A stretch of 64,000 nt of DNA from Alcaligenaceae bacterium (GTDB lineage Bacteria > Pseudomonadota > Gammaproteobacteria > Burkholderiales > Burkholderiaceae_B): the NCBI GenBank assembly GCA_013416435.1, contig JACCEN010000001.1, forward strand, positions 186,001 to 250,000. The letters are read 5' to 3'. Each line of letters begins with the position of its first letter. Positions within the stretch are counted from its first letter, which is position 1. Both the position numbers and the translations under genes were made by a program. Of the stretch, positions 36,921 to 50,596 are shown in pieces. The notes under the pieces were generated by a model. That model made no database searches. It was not told the origin of the DNA and saw only the letters and a list, made by a program, of their open reading frames with translations.

Positions 36921-39401
36921 TCAACCGCGGCGGGTTTCCCCCAGGTCCAGCCATACTCGCCGCATGGTGGGGTCCTCTTCGTCGGGGTCGTTCTGGAAAC
37001 CCAGGTAGGTCATCAGGCTCAACATGGGCCGGTTGGCGGCGAGGACGAGACCGTCGATATAGGTCAGGCCTTGCTCTTGCGCCGCATCGATGAGGCCGCG
37101 CATCAGCTGCGCCCCAAGGCCTCGGCGCTGCCAGTCGTCGGCGATGACGAGCGCGTACTCGGCCCCTCGCCCATCCGGATTGCGCAGATAGTGCGCAAAT
37201 CCGATGATCTGCTCGCGTGGATGGCCCCGGTGTTCGGGATTCGGCACCTGCACCGTGGCGACCAGGGCGAGCTCCCGGTCGTAGTCGATCCGGGTGTAGC
37301 GCGCCAGCATGCGCGGCGTCAGTTCGCGCAACATGGAAACGAAACGCATGTACCGGGATTTGTCCGATAGCCCGCGTATGAATGCCTGCAAGGGTTCCGC
37401 GTCTTCCGGCCGGATGGGCCGCAGCGACCAGGGCTGCCCATCCTTGAACACCTTGGCCTGCACCAGGCGTCGGGGATAGGGATGGATGGCCATGTGGCCA
37501 TAACCGGTGGTTTCGGGCAGCACCAGCATGGAAGCGCTGTTGAGTTCCATGCGCACCGAGGACGCGACCAGGCCGTCGACGTTGGCATACAGTGGATCGA
37601 TCACGATCGCTTCGAGTCCCGGAAGCTCGGAAACCATTTGCGAAACGCGCTCCAGTGTTTCGATGAGGCAGTCGAAGGCGGCGGGCGTGATCTGCCGCAA
37701 CAGGGCGCGGTGCCAGAGGGAACTGCGCTGGACCAGCTTGCGCGCCAGATAGCTGTTCAAGGGTGGTAACTCGACCGCCCGCTGCTCGATGGCAAGCAAA
37801 GCGTCCTGCGCGCCCGAACCGAAGACGATGTAGGGACCGAACTTGTGGTCGCGGGAAGCGCGTATGGCCATTGGCAGCGGATCGTCGTAAGGGTCCTCCG
37901 GCGTATCGTCCACCATGACGTGCCCATGGGCGTATCGCATGGGCATATGAAAGCAATCGAGGAGTTGCTGGCATTCCTGCTGCGTCAGGACTCGCCGGCG
38001 TTCGCGTTGGGCCGCTCCGACGATACGGCGGGCGTCATCCAGCCGCGGCAGCTTGCCCAGCGGCTCGGGCGGCAGGATTTGCTGCGACAGCATCTGGTTG
38101 TAGTGGTAGGCGCCAAGAATGCCGAAGGCGTTGGCCGCCGACTCCGGCGTACGGAAGGCCGGCGTGCCGACACTGTCGAGGATATGACGCAAGGGCCGCA
38201 TGCCGGCATCGCCCAGGAAGCAGGTGATGATGGGCTTGCGCGCTTCCGGCGCCATGTGGGCAAGCTGCCGCGCCGCGCCTTCGATGTCCGACAAGGGATC
38301 GGGACACAGCAACACCAGCACGCCGTCCACGCCGGCATCGGCGGTGAGTATGCCGACCACTTTCTGGACCACTTCGGCATCCAGCCGGGAGTAGGTCACG
38401 ACCGGGTTCCGGGCATCCGATCCCGGTTCCAGCAGATCGGACAAGGCCTTGATGCTGGCTTGGGAGAGGTCGGCGCGCGACACCGACTCGGCCTCGCCCA
38501 TGACGTCCAGCGCAAGCTGCGACGCCCCTTTGCCATTGGAAAACAAGGCGATCCTGCGCCCCCTGGGCCGCCGCGTGTAGACCAGTACCTTGAGCGCCGA
38601 AAACAGCTGCACGAAATAGCGTATGCGCACTGCGCCGACCCGGCGCAGCAAGGCATTGAAGACGATGTCCTCGGTGGAGTCGGGGCCGGCGTTGTTGCCC
38701 ACCTTGAGCACCACGACCGGCTTGACGCTCGCGACCGCACGCAGGGCGCTGGTGAATCGCCTCGAGGAAGTGGGTTCTTCAAGATACAGGGCGATGCTGT
38801 CGGTGCGCGCGTCCATGGACAGGTAGTCCAGTACGTCGGATACGTCCACACCCGCCTCGTCGCCCAGAGAGACCACCGCCGAAAATCCAAGATGGATGTC
38901 GCGCGCCCAGTCGAGGACTGCGGCGGTGATGGAACGCGATTGCGTCACCAGCGCCACCCGGCCGCCCAGTGGCGTATGCGGCTGATGGCTGCAGTTCAGT
39001 CCCAGATGCGGACGCTGTATTCCGAACGAACGCGGGCCCAGCACGGCGCAGTCGTGGGCAATGCCCCAGGCCCGGCACCGATCGATGTCCTGCTGCGGCG
39101 CATCGGAATGCTGTTCGTGCGGCAGGATGACCAGGCTGCGCGGGCGGTACGGCTCCAGCTGCGGCAGGACCTCGCCCAGGAGCGCGGGATCGATGCAGAG
39201 CAAGGCGAGATCCAGGCGAGACGCGGGAGCCACGCCGCACAGGGTCTCGGGCATGGCGAGCGCCGGCCCGGACGAGGCGTCGACCACGGTCAAGGAACTG
39301 CGCAGCCAGCGCGGCGGCTCTTCCGCCAGTGCCAAGGGGCGATCAGCGACGATCAATACCGTGCGCGGTTCGAACAGAGCGGCCAGGCGGTGTCGCAGCA
39401 T
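36921..39401 (-). CDS. Pat-type protein lysine acetyltransferase (acyl-CoA synthetase-like plus GNAT domains)
   Basis: The 826-residue fusion has an N-terminal NDP-forming acyl-CoA synthetase-like part (CoA-binding, succinyl-CoA ligase-like and ATP-grasp regions, about residues 1-640) and a C-terminal GNAT domain (about 650-815). The GNAT acetyl-CoA loop is [13 protein letters not shown]. This layout matches Pat/YfiQ, which acetylates lysines, notably on acetyl-CoA synthetase. The CoA-ligase signature expected as GPNC is [17 protein letters not shown] here, so the synthetase part is probably a sensor rather than an enzyme, as in other Pat proteins. It diverges from gltX. Confidence 0.88.
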   Translation of the reverse strand: MLRHRLAALFEPRTVLIVADRPLALAEEPPRWLRSSLTVVDASSGPALAMPETLCGVAPASRLDLALLCIDPALLGEVLPQLEPYRPRSLVILPHEQHSDAPQQDIDRCRAWGIAHDCAVLGPRSFGIQRPHLGLNCSHQPHTPLGGRVALVTQSRSITAAVLDWARDIHLGFSAVVSLGDEAGVDVSDVLDYLSMDARTDSIALYLEEPTSSRRFTSALRAVASVKPVVVLKVGNNAGPDSTEDIVFNALLRRVGAVRIRYFVQLFSALKVLVYTRRPRGRRIALFSNGKGASQLALDVMGEAESVSRADLSQASIKALSDLLEPGSDARNPVVTYSRLDAEVVQKVVGILTADAGVDGVLVLLCPDPLSDIEGAARQLAHMAPEARKPIITCFLGDAGMRPLRHILDSVGTPAFRTPESAANAFGILGAYHYNQMLSQQILPPEPLGKLPRLDDARRIVGAAQRERRRVLTQQECQQLLDCFHMPMRYAHGHVMVDDTPEDPYDDPLPMAIRASRDHKFGPYIVFGSGAQDALLAIEQRAVELPPLNSYLARKLVQRSSLWHRALLRQITPAAFDCLIETLERVSQMVSELPGLEAIVIDPLYANVDGLVASSVRMELNSASMLVLPETTGYGHMAIHPYPRRLVQAKVFKDGQPWSLRPIRPEDAEPLQAFIRGLSDKSRYMRFVSMLRELTPRMLARYTRIDYDRELALVATVQVPNPEHRGHPREQIIGFAHYLRNPDGRGAEYALVIADDWQRRGLGAQLMRGLIDAAQEQGLTYIDGLVLAANRPMLSLMTYLGFQNDPDEEDPTMRRVWLDLGETRRG

Positions 39402-39505
39402 ACTTTATCCGGTTTTCAGCAATGATTGATGTGTACTCTAAAATAGCGCATTGCGATCATCCTGTGCATGCCGGTTATCCCGTGCTGCCAAGCCTCACAT
39501 TTGCC

Positions 39506-40921
39506 ATGACCACGTCCAATACTACGCCTGTCCGTACCCGCTTCGCCCCTTCCCCCACCGGCTATCTGCATCTGGGCGGCGCCCGCACGGCCTTGTTCTC
39601 GTGGGCCTTCGCCCGCCATCACCAGGGGGTCTTCGTGCTGCGTATCGAAGACACCGACCTTGAGCGCTCGACTCCCGAAGCGGTGCAGGCGATTCTGGAC
39701 AGCATGGCATGGCTGGACATGCAGCCGGACGAAGGCCCTTTCTACCAGATGCAACGCATGGACCGCTATCGCGAAGTCATCGCGAAGATGCTCGATGACG
39801 GCACCGCCTACTACTGCTACAGCAGCCCCGACGAAATCGAAGCCATGCGCGAAAAGGCCCGCGCCGCGGGCCTGAAGCCCCGTTACGACGGCACATGGCG
39901 GCCCGAACCGGGCAAGACGCTGCCCGCCGTTCCCGCCGGCCGCAAGCCCGTCGTGCGCTTCAAGAATCCGCTGGAAGGCGCCACCAGCTGGAACGACATG
40001 ATCAAGGGCCCCATCAGTTTCGACAACGGCGAGCTCGATGATCTGATCATTGCCCGCCCCGACGGCACCCCCACCTACAATTTCTGTGTGGTCGTCGACG
40101 ACTGGGACATGAAGATCACCCATGTGCTGCGCGGCGACGATCATGTCAACAACACGCCCCGCCAGATCAACATCCTGCGCGCCCTGGGCGCCGAGCTGCC
40201 GCAGTATGGCCACGTGCCCATGATCCTCGGACCCGACGGAGAAAAACTGTCGAAACGGCACGGCGCCGTCAACGTCATGGAATACGACAAGCAAGGCTAT
40301 CTGCCGGAAGCCATGATCAACTATCTGGCACGCCTGGGCTGGAGCCACGGCAACGATGAGCTCTTCTCGCGCGATCAACTGGTGGAATGGTTCGACACGC
40401 GCAACCTGACGAAATCGCCCGCGCAGTGGGATCCCAAGAAGCTCAACTGGGTCAATGCGCACTACATCAAGCAGCACAGCGGCGCCGATCTTGCCGAACG
40501 GGTCGCACCGCGCATACGCGAACGGGGCGGCAACCCCGCAGCGATCGACTTGCCGGCGGTCATGGACCTTTTGAAGGATCGCGCGGAAACCCTGAACCAA
40601 TTGGCGGAAGGCGCCTTGCTCTTTTGCGGTCCCTACCAGCCCGCCGACCCCGAGCTCCTGGCCCAGCATGTCGATGAACAGGCCAGGACGCTGCTGGCCG
40701 AGTTCAGCAACAAGGCCGGTGCGCTGGCCGACTGGACCACCAGCGCGCTCGACGCGCTCATCAAGGACATCCTGGCGGAACACGGCGTGAAGATGCCCAA
40801 GCTGGGCATCCCCTTGCGGCTGGTGATCACCGGCCAGAAACAGACGCCCTCGATAGGCGCGGTGCTGGCCATATTGGGGCGCGACACGGTCATGGCGCGC
40901 CTGGCGTCATACCAGAACTAG
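39506..40921 (+). CDS. gltX: Glutamyl-tRNA synthetase
   Basis: Charges tRNA-Glu (and possibly tRNA-Gln). The 471-residue class I synthetase has [19 protein letters not shown] at residues 12-30 (the HIGH-type motif HLGG) and KLSKR at 247-251. The frame is open 59 codons upstream, but the ATG at 39506 gives the normal N-terminus. The last four bases, CTAG, are shared with the convergent lipoprotein gene so that both stop codons are TAG in one palindrome. Confidence 0.96.
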   Translation: MTTSNTTPVRTRFAPSPTGYLHLGGARTALFSWAFARHHQGVFVLRIEDTDLERSTPEAVQAILDSMAWLDMQPDEGPFYQMQRMDRYREVIAKMLDDGTAYYCYSSPDEIEAMREKARAAGLKPRYDGTWRPEPGKTLPAVPAGRKPVVRFKNPLEGATSWNDMIKGPISFDNGELDDLIIARPDGTPTYNFCVVVDDWDMKITHVLRGDDHVNNTPRQINILRALGAELPQYGHVPMILGPDGEKLSKRHGAVNVMEYDKQGYLPEAMINYLARLGWSHGNDELFSRDQLVEWFDTRNLTKSPAQWDPKKLNWVNAHYIKQHSGADLAERVAPRIRERGGNPAAIDLPAVMDLLKDRAETLNQLAEGALLFCGPYQPADPELLAQHVDEQARTLLAEFSNKAGALADWTTSALDALIKDILAEHGVKMPKLGIPLRLVITGQKQTPSIGAVLAILGRDTVMARLASYQN

Positions 40922-41415
40922 AACGGCAGGCGGTAGCCCGGCGACATGCGCCGGGCCTTCAGCATTACGCCATCGCTGCTGCGCAAGTCCAGGGTCTTGT
41001 CGGTGGCCGACACGATGGTGTAGCGATTGGTATAGATGGGATCTTCGAACTCCACCGGGCTGCCGTTCGAGGTCAGGGTCCGGAGCGTCAAGGTCTGTTG
41101 ATCGTGTTTCCAGCACCCCGCCTCTGACAAGCCCTGCGAGGGATGCTTGCCCCGCTTGAGTTGTTCGGTGTAAGCCATGGTGCCATCGGGGTTCAGCGTG
41201 AAGAGCGTACGCAGTTCACCCGTAACGCCCCGCTGGCTGCGCACGCTCAGCCAGTTGCCCGTCACTTGATCGCCGGCAGCGGCCGGAACGCAGGATGGCG
41301 GCTCCTTGGGTTTGGTTTCCACGGGTGGAGGGCTGGGCGCGGCACACGCCGCCAGCAGGCCCGCGGCGCACACCACGGCAATGGGTCGGTAATGTCGCAA
41401 CAAATGCATGGGCAT
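40918..41415 (-). CDS. Small lipoprotein of unknown function
   Basis: The 165-residue protein has a lipoprotein signal with lipobox GLLAAC at Cys24, then a proline-rich linker ([16 protein letters not shown]). A beta-rich domain of about 120 residues follows ([72 protein letters not shown]), resembling small lipocalin-like or META-like extracytoplasmic domains. The ATG at 41415 has AAGGAAGA upstream; a longer frame to 41499 lacks this. It overlaps gltX by 4 bp at the stops. Confidence 0.75.
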   Translation of the reverse strand: MPMHLLRHYRPIAVVCAAGLLAACAAPSPPPVETKPKEPPSCVPAAAGDQVTGNWLSVRSQRGVTGELRTLFTLNPDGTMAYTEQLKRGKHPSQGLSEAGCWKHDQQTLTLRTLTSNGSPVEFEDPIYTNRYTIVSATDKTLDLRSSDGVMLKARRMSPGYRLPF

Positions 41416-41571
41416 CGATTCTTCCTTGCAAAACCACAAGTCGCGTATGGTGACGAAGCGCCTGGCTTCGCGACCGGCATAAAATTGGTGTGAAATCATT
41501 CTACCCGAAGCACCACCGGCAACCGCGCTTGACGCGCCGCCTGTTACGCATCGTCATACAAACGAGCCGAC

Positions 41572-42006
41572 ATGGATTATTCCGTTCTCATCACCCTGCA
41601 CTTGTTCGCCGCCTTCATCTTCGTGGGTACGGTGTTCTTTGAAGTCCTGATCCTCGAGGGCATACGCAAAGAGGTACAACCCGACGCGATGAAAAGCGTC
41701 GAAAGAGCGATCGGCAGTCGAGCACGGCGGATCATGCCCTGGGTATTGCTGGTGCTGTATGGTGCGGGCATCAGCATGGCGTGGCACTATCGCACGGTCC
41801 TGGCGCATCCCTTTGAGTCGGCGTTCGCGCTGATGCTCAGCCTGAAGATCCTGCTGGCGCTCAGCGTGCTGGGGCATTTCATCACCGCCATGGTCTGGGG
41901 CACCCGCCGCAAGCTGAACGCCCGCCGCGTGCAATTCATTCATATCAGCGTGTTCAGCCATATGATCGCCATCATCATATTGGCCAAGGCGATGCTGTAC
42001 GCATGA
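41572..42006 (+). CDS. CopD-like four-helix membrane protein
   Basis: The 144-residue integral membrane protein has four hydrophobic segments (about residues 4-24, 53-72, 83-105 and 123-142). It carries conserved-looking His residues in or near helices (LHLFAAFIFVGTVFFEVLI, AWHYRTVLAHP, HFITAMVWG, FIHISVFSHMIAIIILAK). Size and pattern resemble the CopD/DUF2269-like family, where the His residues may bind copper or heme. No copper gene lies beside it, so the role is open. A palindromic repeat begins directly after its stop. Confidence 0.6.
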   Translation: MDYSVLITLHLFAAFIFVGTVFFEVLILEGIRKEVQPDAMKSVERAIGSRARRIMPWVLLVLYGAGISMAWHYRTVLAHPFESAFALMLSLKILLALSVLGHFITAMVWGTRRKLNARRVQFIHISVFSHMIAIIILAKAMLYA

Positions 42007-42085
42007 GGGGTCAGACCCCGCATGGGGTCTGACCCCGTTGCTACTGCACGCGTAAGGGGTCAGACCCCGTACGAGGTCTGACCCC
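42007..42085. repeat. Palindromic repeat pair
   Basis: Copies at 42007-42036 (spacer GCAT) and 42056-42085 (spacer GTAC, one G/A change in the last arm). They lie between the convergent CopD-like and Lrp-family genes; the first begins at the base after the CopD-like stop codon. Confidence 0.95.
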
Positions 42086-42102
42086 TTTGACCCCTTGCCA
42101 CG

Positions 42103-42555
42103 CTACAAAGGCAGGCGCACGTCGTGCTTGATCTCTCTTAAAGCCACGATGGTGCGCGTCTGGCGCACGCCGGGCAGGTTGAACAGGAAGCGATGCAGGA
42201 AGCTGTCATAGGCTTCCGCGCTCGGCACCAGGATCTTCAGCAGGAAATCGGCATCCCCGGTCACCGCATAGCACTCCAGTATTTCGGGTGCGTCGCGCAC
42301 CGAGCGCTCGAAATTCTGGACGATGTCGGCCGAATGGCGATCGAGGCTGATCTGCGTGAACATGCAGCTTTGCAGGCCCACTTTATGCCGATCGACCTTG
42401 GCGTAATACCCCTGAATCGTCGCCGACGCTTCCAGCGCCTTCACACGCCGCCACACCGGTGCGGCCGACAGCCCCACGCGCTCGGACAGCTGCTGCGCGG
42501 ACGCGCGGCCGTCTTGTTGCAGCTGAGTCAAGATTTTTATGTCTATTCCATCCAT
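42103..42555 (-). CDS. Lrp/AsnC-family transcriptional regulator
   Basis: The 150-residue regulator has an N-terminal helix-turn-helix (MDGIDIKILTQLQQDGRASAQQLSERVGLSAAPVWRRVKAL) and a C-terminal RAM/ACT-like effector domain (FERSVRDAPEILECYAVTGDADFLLKILVPSAEAYDSFL). GGTGG eight bases before the ATG at 42555 supports this start over a GTG three codons upstream. It diverges from the indolepyruvate oxidoreductase gene, its likely target, with an aromatic amino acid or keto acid as likely effector; both are inference. Confidence 0.9.
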   Translation of the reverse strand: MDGIDIKILTQLQQDGRASAQQLSERVGLSAAPVWRRVKALEASATIQGYYAKVDRHKVGLQSCMFTQISLDRHSADIVQNFERSVRDAPEILECYAVTGDADFLLKILVPSAEAYDSFLHRFLFNLPGVRQTRTIVALREIKHDVRLPL

Positions 42556-42665
42556 TTTGGCCACCAGGCGAAACGTTTATTTCAATAACTAGGGATTCTA
42601 CGCTAGGACTAAGCAATAAAAACAGCGGCGCTCTTCTCTACCATGGATGAATAATGGAGATGACT

Positions 42666-45600
42666 ATGCCTGCCGTACAACTCGACACCCAATACCGCCT
42701 CGATGACAACCTGACCGCCACCTCCGGCCGCATTTTCTTGACAGGGACCCAGGCCTTGATCCGCATGCTGCTGTCGCAGCGGCGCGCTGATCAACAGCAA
42801 GGCTTGAATACCGCCGGCTTCGTCACCGGCTACCGCGGCTCGCCGCTGGCGGGCGTGGACATGGCCATGTGGCGCGCCCGTGGGGCGCTGGAAGGCCACC
42901 AGGTCAGCTTTCTCCCATCCATCAACGAAGACCTGGGCGCCACCATCGTCATGGGAACGCAGCAGGCGGGCGTCCGGGAAGACAAGAAAGTGGATGGCGT
43001 GTTCGCCATGTGGTATGGCAAGGGCCCGGGCGTGGACCGCGCGGGCGACGCCTTGCATCACGGGAATGCGGCGGGCGCTTCGCGCCACGGCGGCGTGCTG
43101 CTGGTGGTCGGCGACGATCACACCGCGGCATCGTCGTCGATTCCCCATGCGAGCGAGACCACGCTTCTGTCATGGAGCATTCCCATCGTGCATCCGGCGT
43201 CCATCGAGGAATACGAGCTATTCGGCCGCTGGGGCTGGGCGCTTTCGCGCTACAGCGGATCATGGGTCGCCTTCAAGGCGGTGACGGAAACGGTGGAAAG
43301 CGGTCGTGCATTTGAACTGCAGCCCATACCCGACTTTACGCAGTGCACCCCTTTCGCCGACAGCGCCCTGGAATACAGCGCCCGCGAATTCCTGACGCCG
43401 GCCATAGAAACACGCATGGCGCGCCGGCTGGAGGCAGTGAAGGCTTTCTCCCGCTTGCACACACTGGACCGCATCGTGGATGCCGCACCCGAGGCGCGCA
43501 TCGGCATCATTACAGTCGGCAAGGCGTTCCTGGACACGCAGGATGCGCTGGCGCGCCTGTCGGCGCAGGCGCCGGAACGGACGCTGCCGGCGATGCGCCA
43601 CTACAAGATAGGGCTCAGCTGGCCCATCGACATCCCGGGTCTCATGGCTTTCGCCAAGGGCCTCGATCACATTCTGGTCATCGAAGAGAAAGCCTCCATC
43701 GTGGAAGCGCAAATCAAGGAGACGCTGTTCAACGCCGCCATCCGGCCCCAGGTCGTGGGCAAGCGTGATCTGGAAAACGAGGCATTGATCCCGCGCGAAG
43801 GGCAACTTAGCCCCGCCCTGCTGGAAAGCGCCTTGCGCCGCTGGCTGCGCCAAAGCGCCGGCTTCGACTTTCCGGGCACCCTGCCCGCCGCCGGAGCCGC
43901 AGCAGCGGATATCCGCAGCATATCGCGCACAACCGCGGGGTCCGAACTTACCCGCCGCCCTTATTTCTGCTCCGGCTGCCCTCACAACACCTCCACCAAA
44001 GTACCCGAGGGCAGCCACGCGCTGGCGGGCGTCGGCTGTCACTACATGGCGACGTGGATGGACCGCGAAACAAGCGGCCTGACGCAGATGGGTGGCGAGG
44101 GAACGGACTGGATCGGCCTTTCCCGATACACCACCCTGCCCCACATCTTTCAGAACATGGGCGAAGGCACCTATTTCCACTCTGGCTATCTCGCGATCCG
44201 CCAGGCCGTCGCCGCAGGCGCGAACATCACCTACAAGATCCTGTTCAATGACGCCGTGGCAATGACGGGCGGCCAGCCCGTGGACGGCAAGATATCGGTG
44301 CCCAGCATTTGCCAGCAGATGATGGGTGAAGGCGTGAAGCGCGTGGTCATCACGACGGACGAACCCGAGAAGTACAAAGGCGTGGCACTGGCCGCCGGAA
44401 CCAGCGTGCACCATCGCCGCGAACTGGATGCCTTGCAGCGGGAATTGCGCGACACGCAAGGCGTCACCGTGCTGATACACGACCAGACCTGCGCGGCGGA
44501 GAAGCGCCGGCGCCGCAAGAAGAATGCGTATCCGGATCCAGCGCGCCGGCTTTACATCAACGCGGCGGTCTGCGAAGGCTGCGGCGACTGCGGCACGCAA
44601 TCGAACTGCCTCTCGCTGGTACCGCGGGAAACCCCTTTCGGCCGCAAGCGCGCCATCGACCAATCCAGCTGCAACAAGGACTACAGCTGCGTCGAAGGCT
44701 TCTGTCCCAGCTTCGTGTCCGTCATGGGCGGAAAGCCGCGCAAAGCTACCGGTGCCGGCGCCCATGATCGCGAAAGGCTGCAGGCGATGATTTCGGCGCT
44801 GCCTCGACCTTCCATCCAGCACTATGCCGACACCTGCAATATTCTGGCCGTGGGCATAGGCGGCACAGGCATCATCACGGTAGGTGCGATCCTGTCGATG
44901 GCCGCCCACCTCGAAGGACGGGCCGCCTCGGTGCTGGACATCACGGGCCTGGCCCAGAAAGGCGGAACAGTGATCAGCCACATCCGCCTGTCCTGCGGAT
45001 CGCATTCCCCCGCGGCGGTGCGGATCGATCCGCAACAGGCGGACGTCGCCATATTGTGCGATGTCGTGGCCGCCAGCCGCCCCGAAGCATTGCAAGCGCT
45101 GAAACCCGGCAAGACCGCAACCAGCGTCAACAGCTATCTGGCGCCCACCGCCGAATTCACCCGGGACCCCGACGTACGGCTCGACGCCCAGCCCTTGCTC
45201 GACACGCTGCGGGCGGCGGCGGGCCCCGCCAATACCTGGGCGCTGAATGCGCATGCCTTGGCGGAGCAGCAGTTCGGAGACAGCATCCTGGCCAACATGA
45301 TGATGCTTGGCCATGCCTGGCAGCGCGGTCACATCCCGCTGAGCGAAGAAGCCATCATGCACGCACTCGTTCTCAACGGCGTGGCCGTGCAGGCCAATCA
45401 GGAGGCGTTCCGCATGGGCCGCCTGGCAGCCGCCCGCCCGGAAGCCTTGAGCCCTGAATCGCAGCGCCGCGAGCACGTCGTCACACTGCATGCGCCCGAA
45501 TCACTGGAAACCATCGTCGAACGGTGCCGCGTTTCATTGACCGCCTATCAGAATGCGTCCTACGCCCGGCAGTACACTGAAATCGTCGAGCGGGTCCGGC

Positions 45601-46178
45601 TCGCCGAGCAAGCGCTGCACCCGAATGCCCGGCCGCGGCTCACGGCCAAGGTCGCGCAATCCCTGCACAAGCTCATGGCTTACAAAGACGAATACGAAGT
45701 GGCGCGGCTCTTCACCAACGGAGATTTCCGGCGCGAGCTGCAGGAGAAATTCGAAGGCGACTTCAGTTTGCGCTTCCATTTGGCGCCGCCCTTGCTGGCA
45801 CGCCGCGATCCGCGTACCGGCATTCCCCGCAAGATGACTTTCGGCCCAGGCACCGAACGGCTGTTCCGCCTGCTGGCTCGCGGGAAAGCCCTGCGCGGCA
45901 CGTGGCTGGATCCATTTTCATACACGGAAGAACGCAAAATGGAACGCCGGCTCATCCGCGAATTCCAGGCGGCGCTGTGTGTCATGACCGAGCACCTCGA
46001 TGAGCGCAGCTTCCCGCTTGCGTTGGAACTTGCCGACCTGCCGCAGAAAGTGCGCGGCTTCGGGCATATCAAGCAGGCCAACGTCCAGGCGTATCAGGAC
46101 AGGCTCGATGAACTGCTGACGGTGCTCAACGGCCCTGTCATGAAAACTAACAATTATTTTTCGCGCGCGCCCGCCTGA
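42666..46178 (+). CDS. Indolepyruvate ferredoxin oxidoreductase, fused alpha and gamma parts
   Basis: Oxidatively decarboxylates aryl or branched 2-oxo acids to acyl-CoA with reduction of ferredoxin or another acceptor. The 1170 residues fuse the TPP-binding alpha part (about 1-720) with the gamma part (about 730-950) and a C-terminal DUF6537-type region. The TPP region is RPYFCSGCPHNTSTKVPEGS and GGEGTDWIGLS near residues 435-480. Fe-S ligands begin at Cys636 (CEGCGDCGTQSNC) and continue in SSCNKDYSCVEGFCPSF. The gamma part starts near GIGGTGIITVGAILSMAAHLEG. The ATG at 42666 is preferred because GGAG lies six bases before it; two in-frame ATGs lie just upstream. It diverges from an Lrp regulator. 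Confidence 0.92.
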   Translation: MPAVQLDTQYRLDDNLTATSGRIFLTGTQALIRMLLSQRRADQQQGLNTAGFVTGYRGSPLAGVDMAMWRARGALEGHQVSFLPSINEDLGATIVMGTQQAGVREDKKVDGVFAMWYGKGPGVDRAGDALHHGNAAGASRHGGVLLVVGDDHTAASSSIPHASETTLLSWSIPIVHPASIEEYELFGRWGWALSRYSGSWVAFKAVTETVESGRAFELQPIPDFTQCTPFADSALEYSAREFLTPAIETRMARRLEAVKAFSRLHTLDRIVDAAPEARIGIITVGKAFLDTQDALARLSAQAPERTLPAMRHYKIGLSWPIDIPGLMAFAKGLDHILVIEEKASIVEAQIKETLFNAAIRPQVVGKRDLENEALIPREGQLSPALLESALRRWLRQSAGFDFPGTLPAAGAAAADIRSISRTTAGSELTRRPYFCSGCPHNTSTKVPEGSHALAGVGCHYMATWMDRETSGLTQMGGEGTDWIGLSRYTTLPHIFQNMGEGTYFHSGYLAIRQAVAAGANITYKILFNDAVAMTGGQPVDGKISVPSICQQMMGEGVKRVVITTDEPEKYKGVALAAGTSVHHRRELDALQRELRDTQGVTVLIHDQTCAAEKRRRRKKNAYPDPARRLYINAAVCEGCGDCGTQSNCLSLVPRETPFGRKRAIDQSSCNKDYSCVEGFCPSFVSVMGGKPRKATGAGAHDRERLQAMISALPRPSIQHYADTCNILAVGIGGTGIITVGAILSMAAHLEGRAASVLDITGLAQKGGTVISHIRLSCGSHSPAAVRIDPQQADVAILCDVVAASRPEALQALKPGKTATSVNSYLAPTAEFTRDPDVRLDAQPLLDTLRAAAGPANTWALNAHALAEQQFGDSILANMMMLGHAWQRGHIPLSEEAIMHALVLNGVAVQANQEAFRMGRLAAARPEALSPESQRREHVVTLHAPESLETIVERCRVSLTAYQNASYARQYTEIVERVRLAEQALHPNARPRLTAKVAQSLHKLMAYKDEYEVARLFTNGDFRRELQEKFEGDFSLRFHLAPPLLARRDPRTGIPRKMTFGPGTERLFRLLARGKALRGTWLDPFSYTEERKMERRLIREFQAALCVMTEHLDERSFPLALELADLPQKVRGFGHIKQANVQAYQDRLDELLTVLNGPVMKTNNYFSRAPA

Positions 46179-46303
46179 CATCCAGCGAGTGCAATCCCCT
46201 GCGGGCCTTGGACTTACGAGCCAGGGCCCGATTCTTTTGCTTTCCAAAAACCAGGAACCAAAAAAAATCAAGCCCCATTTGCGCTTGCCCGCCGCGCAGA
46301 CCG

Positions 46304-46319
46304 ACACTACAATTAGTGC
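46304..46319 (+). promoter_or_regulatory. NrdR box 1 upstream of nrdA
   Basis: ACACTACAATTAGTGC is a close match to the NrdR-box consensus ACACwATATATwGTGT. It starts 31 bp before the second box, about three helical turns, the usual spacing of paired NrdR boxes. Confidence 0.8.
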
Positions 46320-46333
46320 TCAAAACACACTGA

Positions 46334-46351
46334 ACCACTATATATAGTGGT
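46334..46351 (+). promoter_or_regulatory. NrdR box 2 upstream of nrdA
   Basis: ACCACTATATATAGTGGT is a perfect 18-bp palindrome whose core matches the NrdR consensus. Together with box 1 it lies 120-170 bp before the nrdA start, probably overlapping the promoter. NrdR itself is encoded at 20195-20656. The rest of 46179-46471 holds no gene. Confidence 0.88.
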
Positions 46352-46471
46352 CAAACAATATCCAACCCACCGTACATTTTCGCGGAAGTTCCAGTAGTTT
46401 GCGGTAAAACCACCCGAAACCTGCTGTCAATCGCGCGGCGCAATTGCGCGAATTTTTGCCCAGGAGCCTTC

Positions 46472-49384
<2,913 letters not shown>

Positions 49385-49407
49385 TCGAATACAGGAAGCT
49401 AGACATC

Positions 49408-50559
49408 ATGTTGAATTGGGACGATACCCCTACCACCCCGAGCGCACAGCCCGCCGCCGCCCCGGCGGCCAACCCAGGCGCTCGCATTCAATCCGACAAT
49501 GCCATGGCCCCGCAGGCGGCCGCCCCCGCCGCGGACACAGGCGGCCGGGTACGCGCCGCCGACAAACGCGTCATCAACGGACAGACCGACGTCAACCAGC
49601 TGGTGCCCTTCAAGTACAAATGGGCTTGGGAGAAATACCTCGCCACTTGCGCCAACCACTGGATGCCGCAGGAAATAAACATGTCGCGGGACATCGCTCT
49701 CTGGAAGAATCCCAACGGGCTGACCGAAGACGAGCGCCGCATCGTCAAGCGCAACCTCGGCTTCTTCGTGACCGCCGACTCGCTGGCGGCCAACAACATC
49801 GTGCTGGGCACATACCGCCACATCACGGCGCCCGAATGCCGCCAGTTCCTGCTGCGGCAGGCATTCGAGGAAGCCATCCATACGCATGCCTATCAATACA
49901 TCGTCGAAAGCCTGGATCTCGATGAAGCCGAGATCTTCAATGCGTACAACGAAGTGCCGTCCATACGCGCGAAAGATGAGTTCCTGATCCCCTTCATCAA
50001 CGCCATCGCCGATCCGAACTTCAAGACCGGCACGCCGGAAGCCGATCAGACACTGCTCAAATCGCTCATCGTTTTCGCATGCCTGATGGAGGGCCTGTTC
50101 TTCTATGTTGGTTTTACGCAAATCCTTGCGCTGGGCCGGCAAAACAAAATGACGGGTGCCGCCGAACAGTACATGTACATACTTCGCGACGAATCGATGC
50201 ACTGCAATTTCGGCATCGACCTCATCAACACCATCAAGCTCGAGAACCCGCATCTATGGACAGCCGAGTTCCGCGAAGAGCTGCGCCATCTGTTCAAACA
50301 GGCTGTAGACCTTGAATATGCTTACGCTGAGGACACCATGCCGCGCGGCGTACTCGGTCTGAACGCTTCGATGTTCAAGTCTTATCTGCGCTTCATCGCC
50401 AATCGGAGATGCCAGCAAATCGGTCTCGAACCGCTCTTTGGACAAGAAGAAAATCCCTTCCCCTGGATGGCCGAGATGATCGATCTGAAGAAGGAACGCA
50501 ACTTTTTTGAGACACGCGTGATCGAATATCAGACCGGAGGGGCACTTAGCTGGGAATAA
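49408..50559 (+). CDS. nrdB: Class Ia ribonucleoside-diphosphate reductase, beta subunit
   Basis: Small subunit holding the diiron centre and tyrosyl radical. Predicted iron ligands are Asp124 (VTADSL), Glu155 and His158 (EEAIHTHAY), Glu226 (CLMEGLFF), and Glu260 and His263 ([10 protein letters not shown]). The radical Tyr is Tyr162. The 383 residues include an Ala/Pro-rich N-terminal stretch (about residues 7-50) not found in E. coli. The frame is open upstream into nrdA, but the ATG at 49408 fits the normal N-terminus MLNWDD. Confidence 0.95.
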   Translation: MLNWDDTPTTPSAQPAAAPAANPGARIQSDNAMAPQAAAPAADTGGRVRAADKRVINGQTDVNQLVPFKYKWAWEKYLATCANHWMPQEINMSRDIALWKNPNGLTEDERRIVKRNLGFFVTADSLAANNIVLGTYRHITAPECRQFLLRQAFEEAIHTHAYQYIVESLDLDEAEIFNAYNEVPSIRAKDEFLIPFINAIADPNFKTGTPEADQTLLKSLIVFACLMEGLFFYVGFTQILALGRQNKMTGAAEQYMYILRDESMHCNFGIDLINTIKLENPHLWTAEFREELRHLFKQAVDLEYAYAEDTMPRGVLGLNASMFKSYLRFIANRRCQQIGLEPLFGQEENPFPWMAEMIDLKKERNFFETRVIEYQTGGALSWE

Positions 50560-50596
50560 AGCTTGGAAGAGAGCAAGAGCTTACGTTAGACTCTAG

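Noticed and set aside
37845-39425. Long + strand open frame opposite the acetyltransferase
   Set aside because: Antisense shadow with no protein-like features, while the - strand frame has clear domains.
42654-42665. Upstream ATG codons as start of the indolepyruvate oxidoreductase
   Set aside because: The GGAG ribosome binding site lies within this stretch and is best placed for the ATG at 42666.
43260-45491. Long - strand open frame of about 740 codons opposite the indolepyruvate oxidoreductase
   Set aside because: Shadow of the codon bias of the real gene, with no recognisable motifs.
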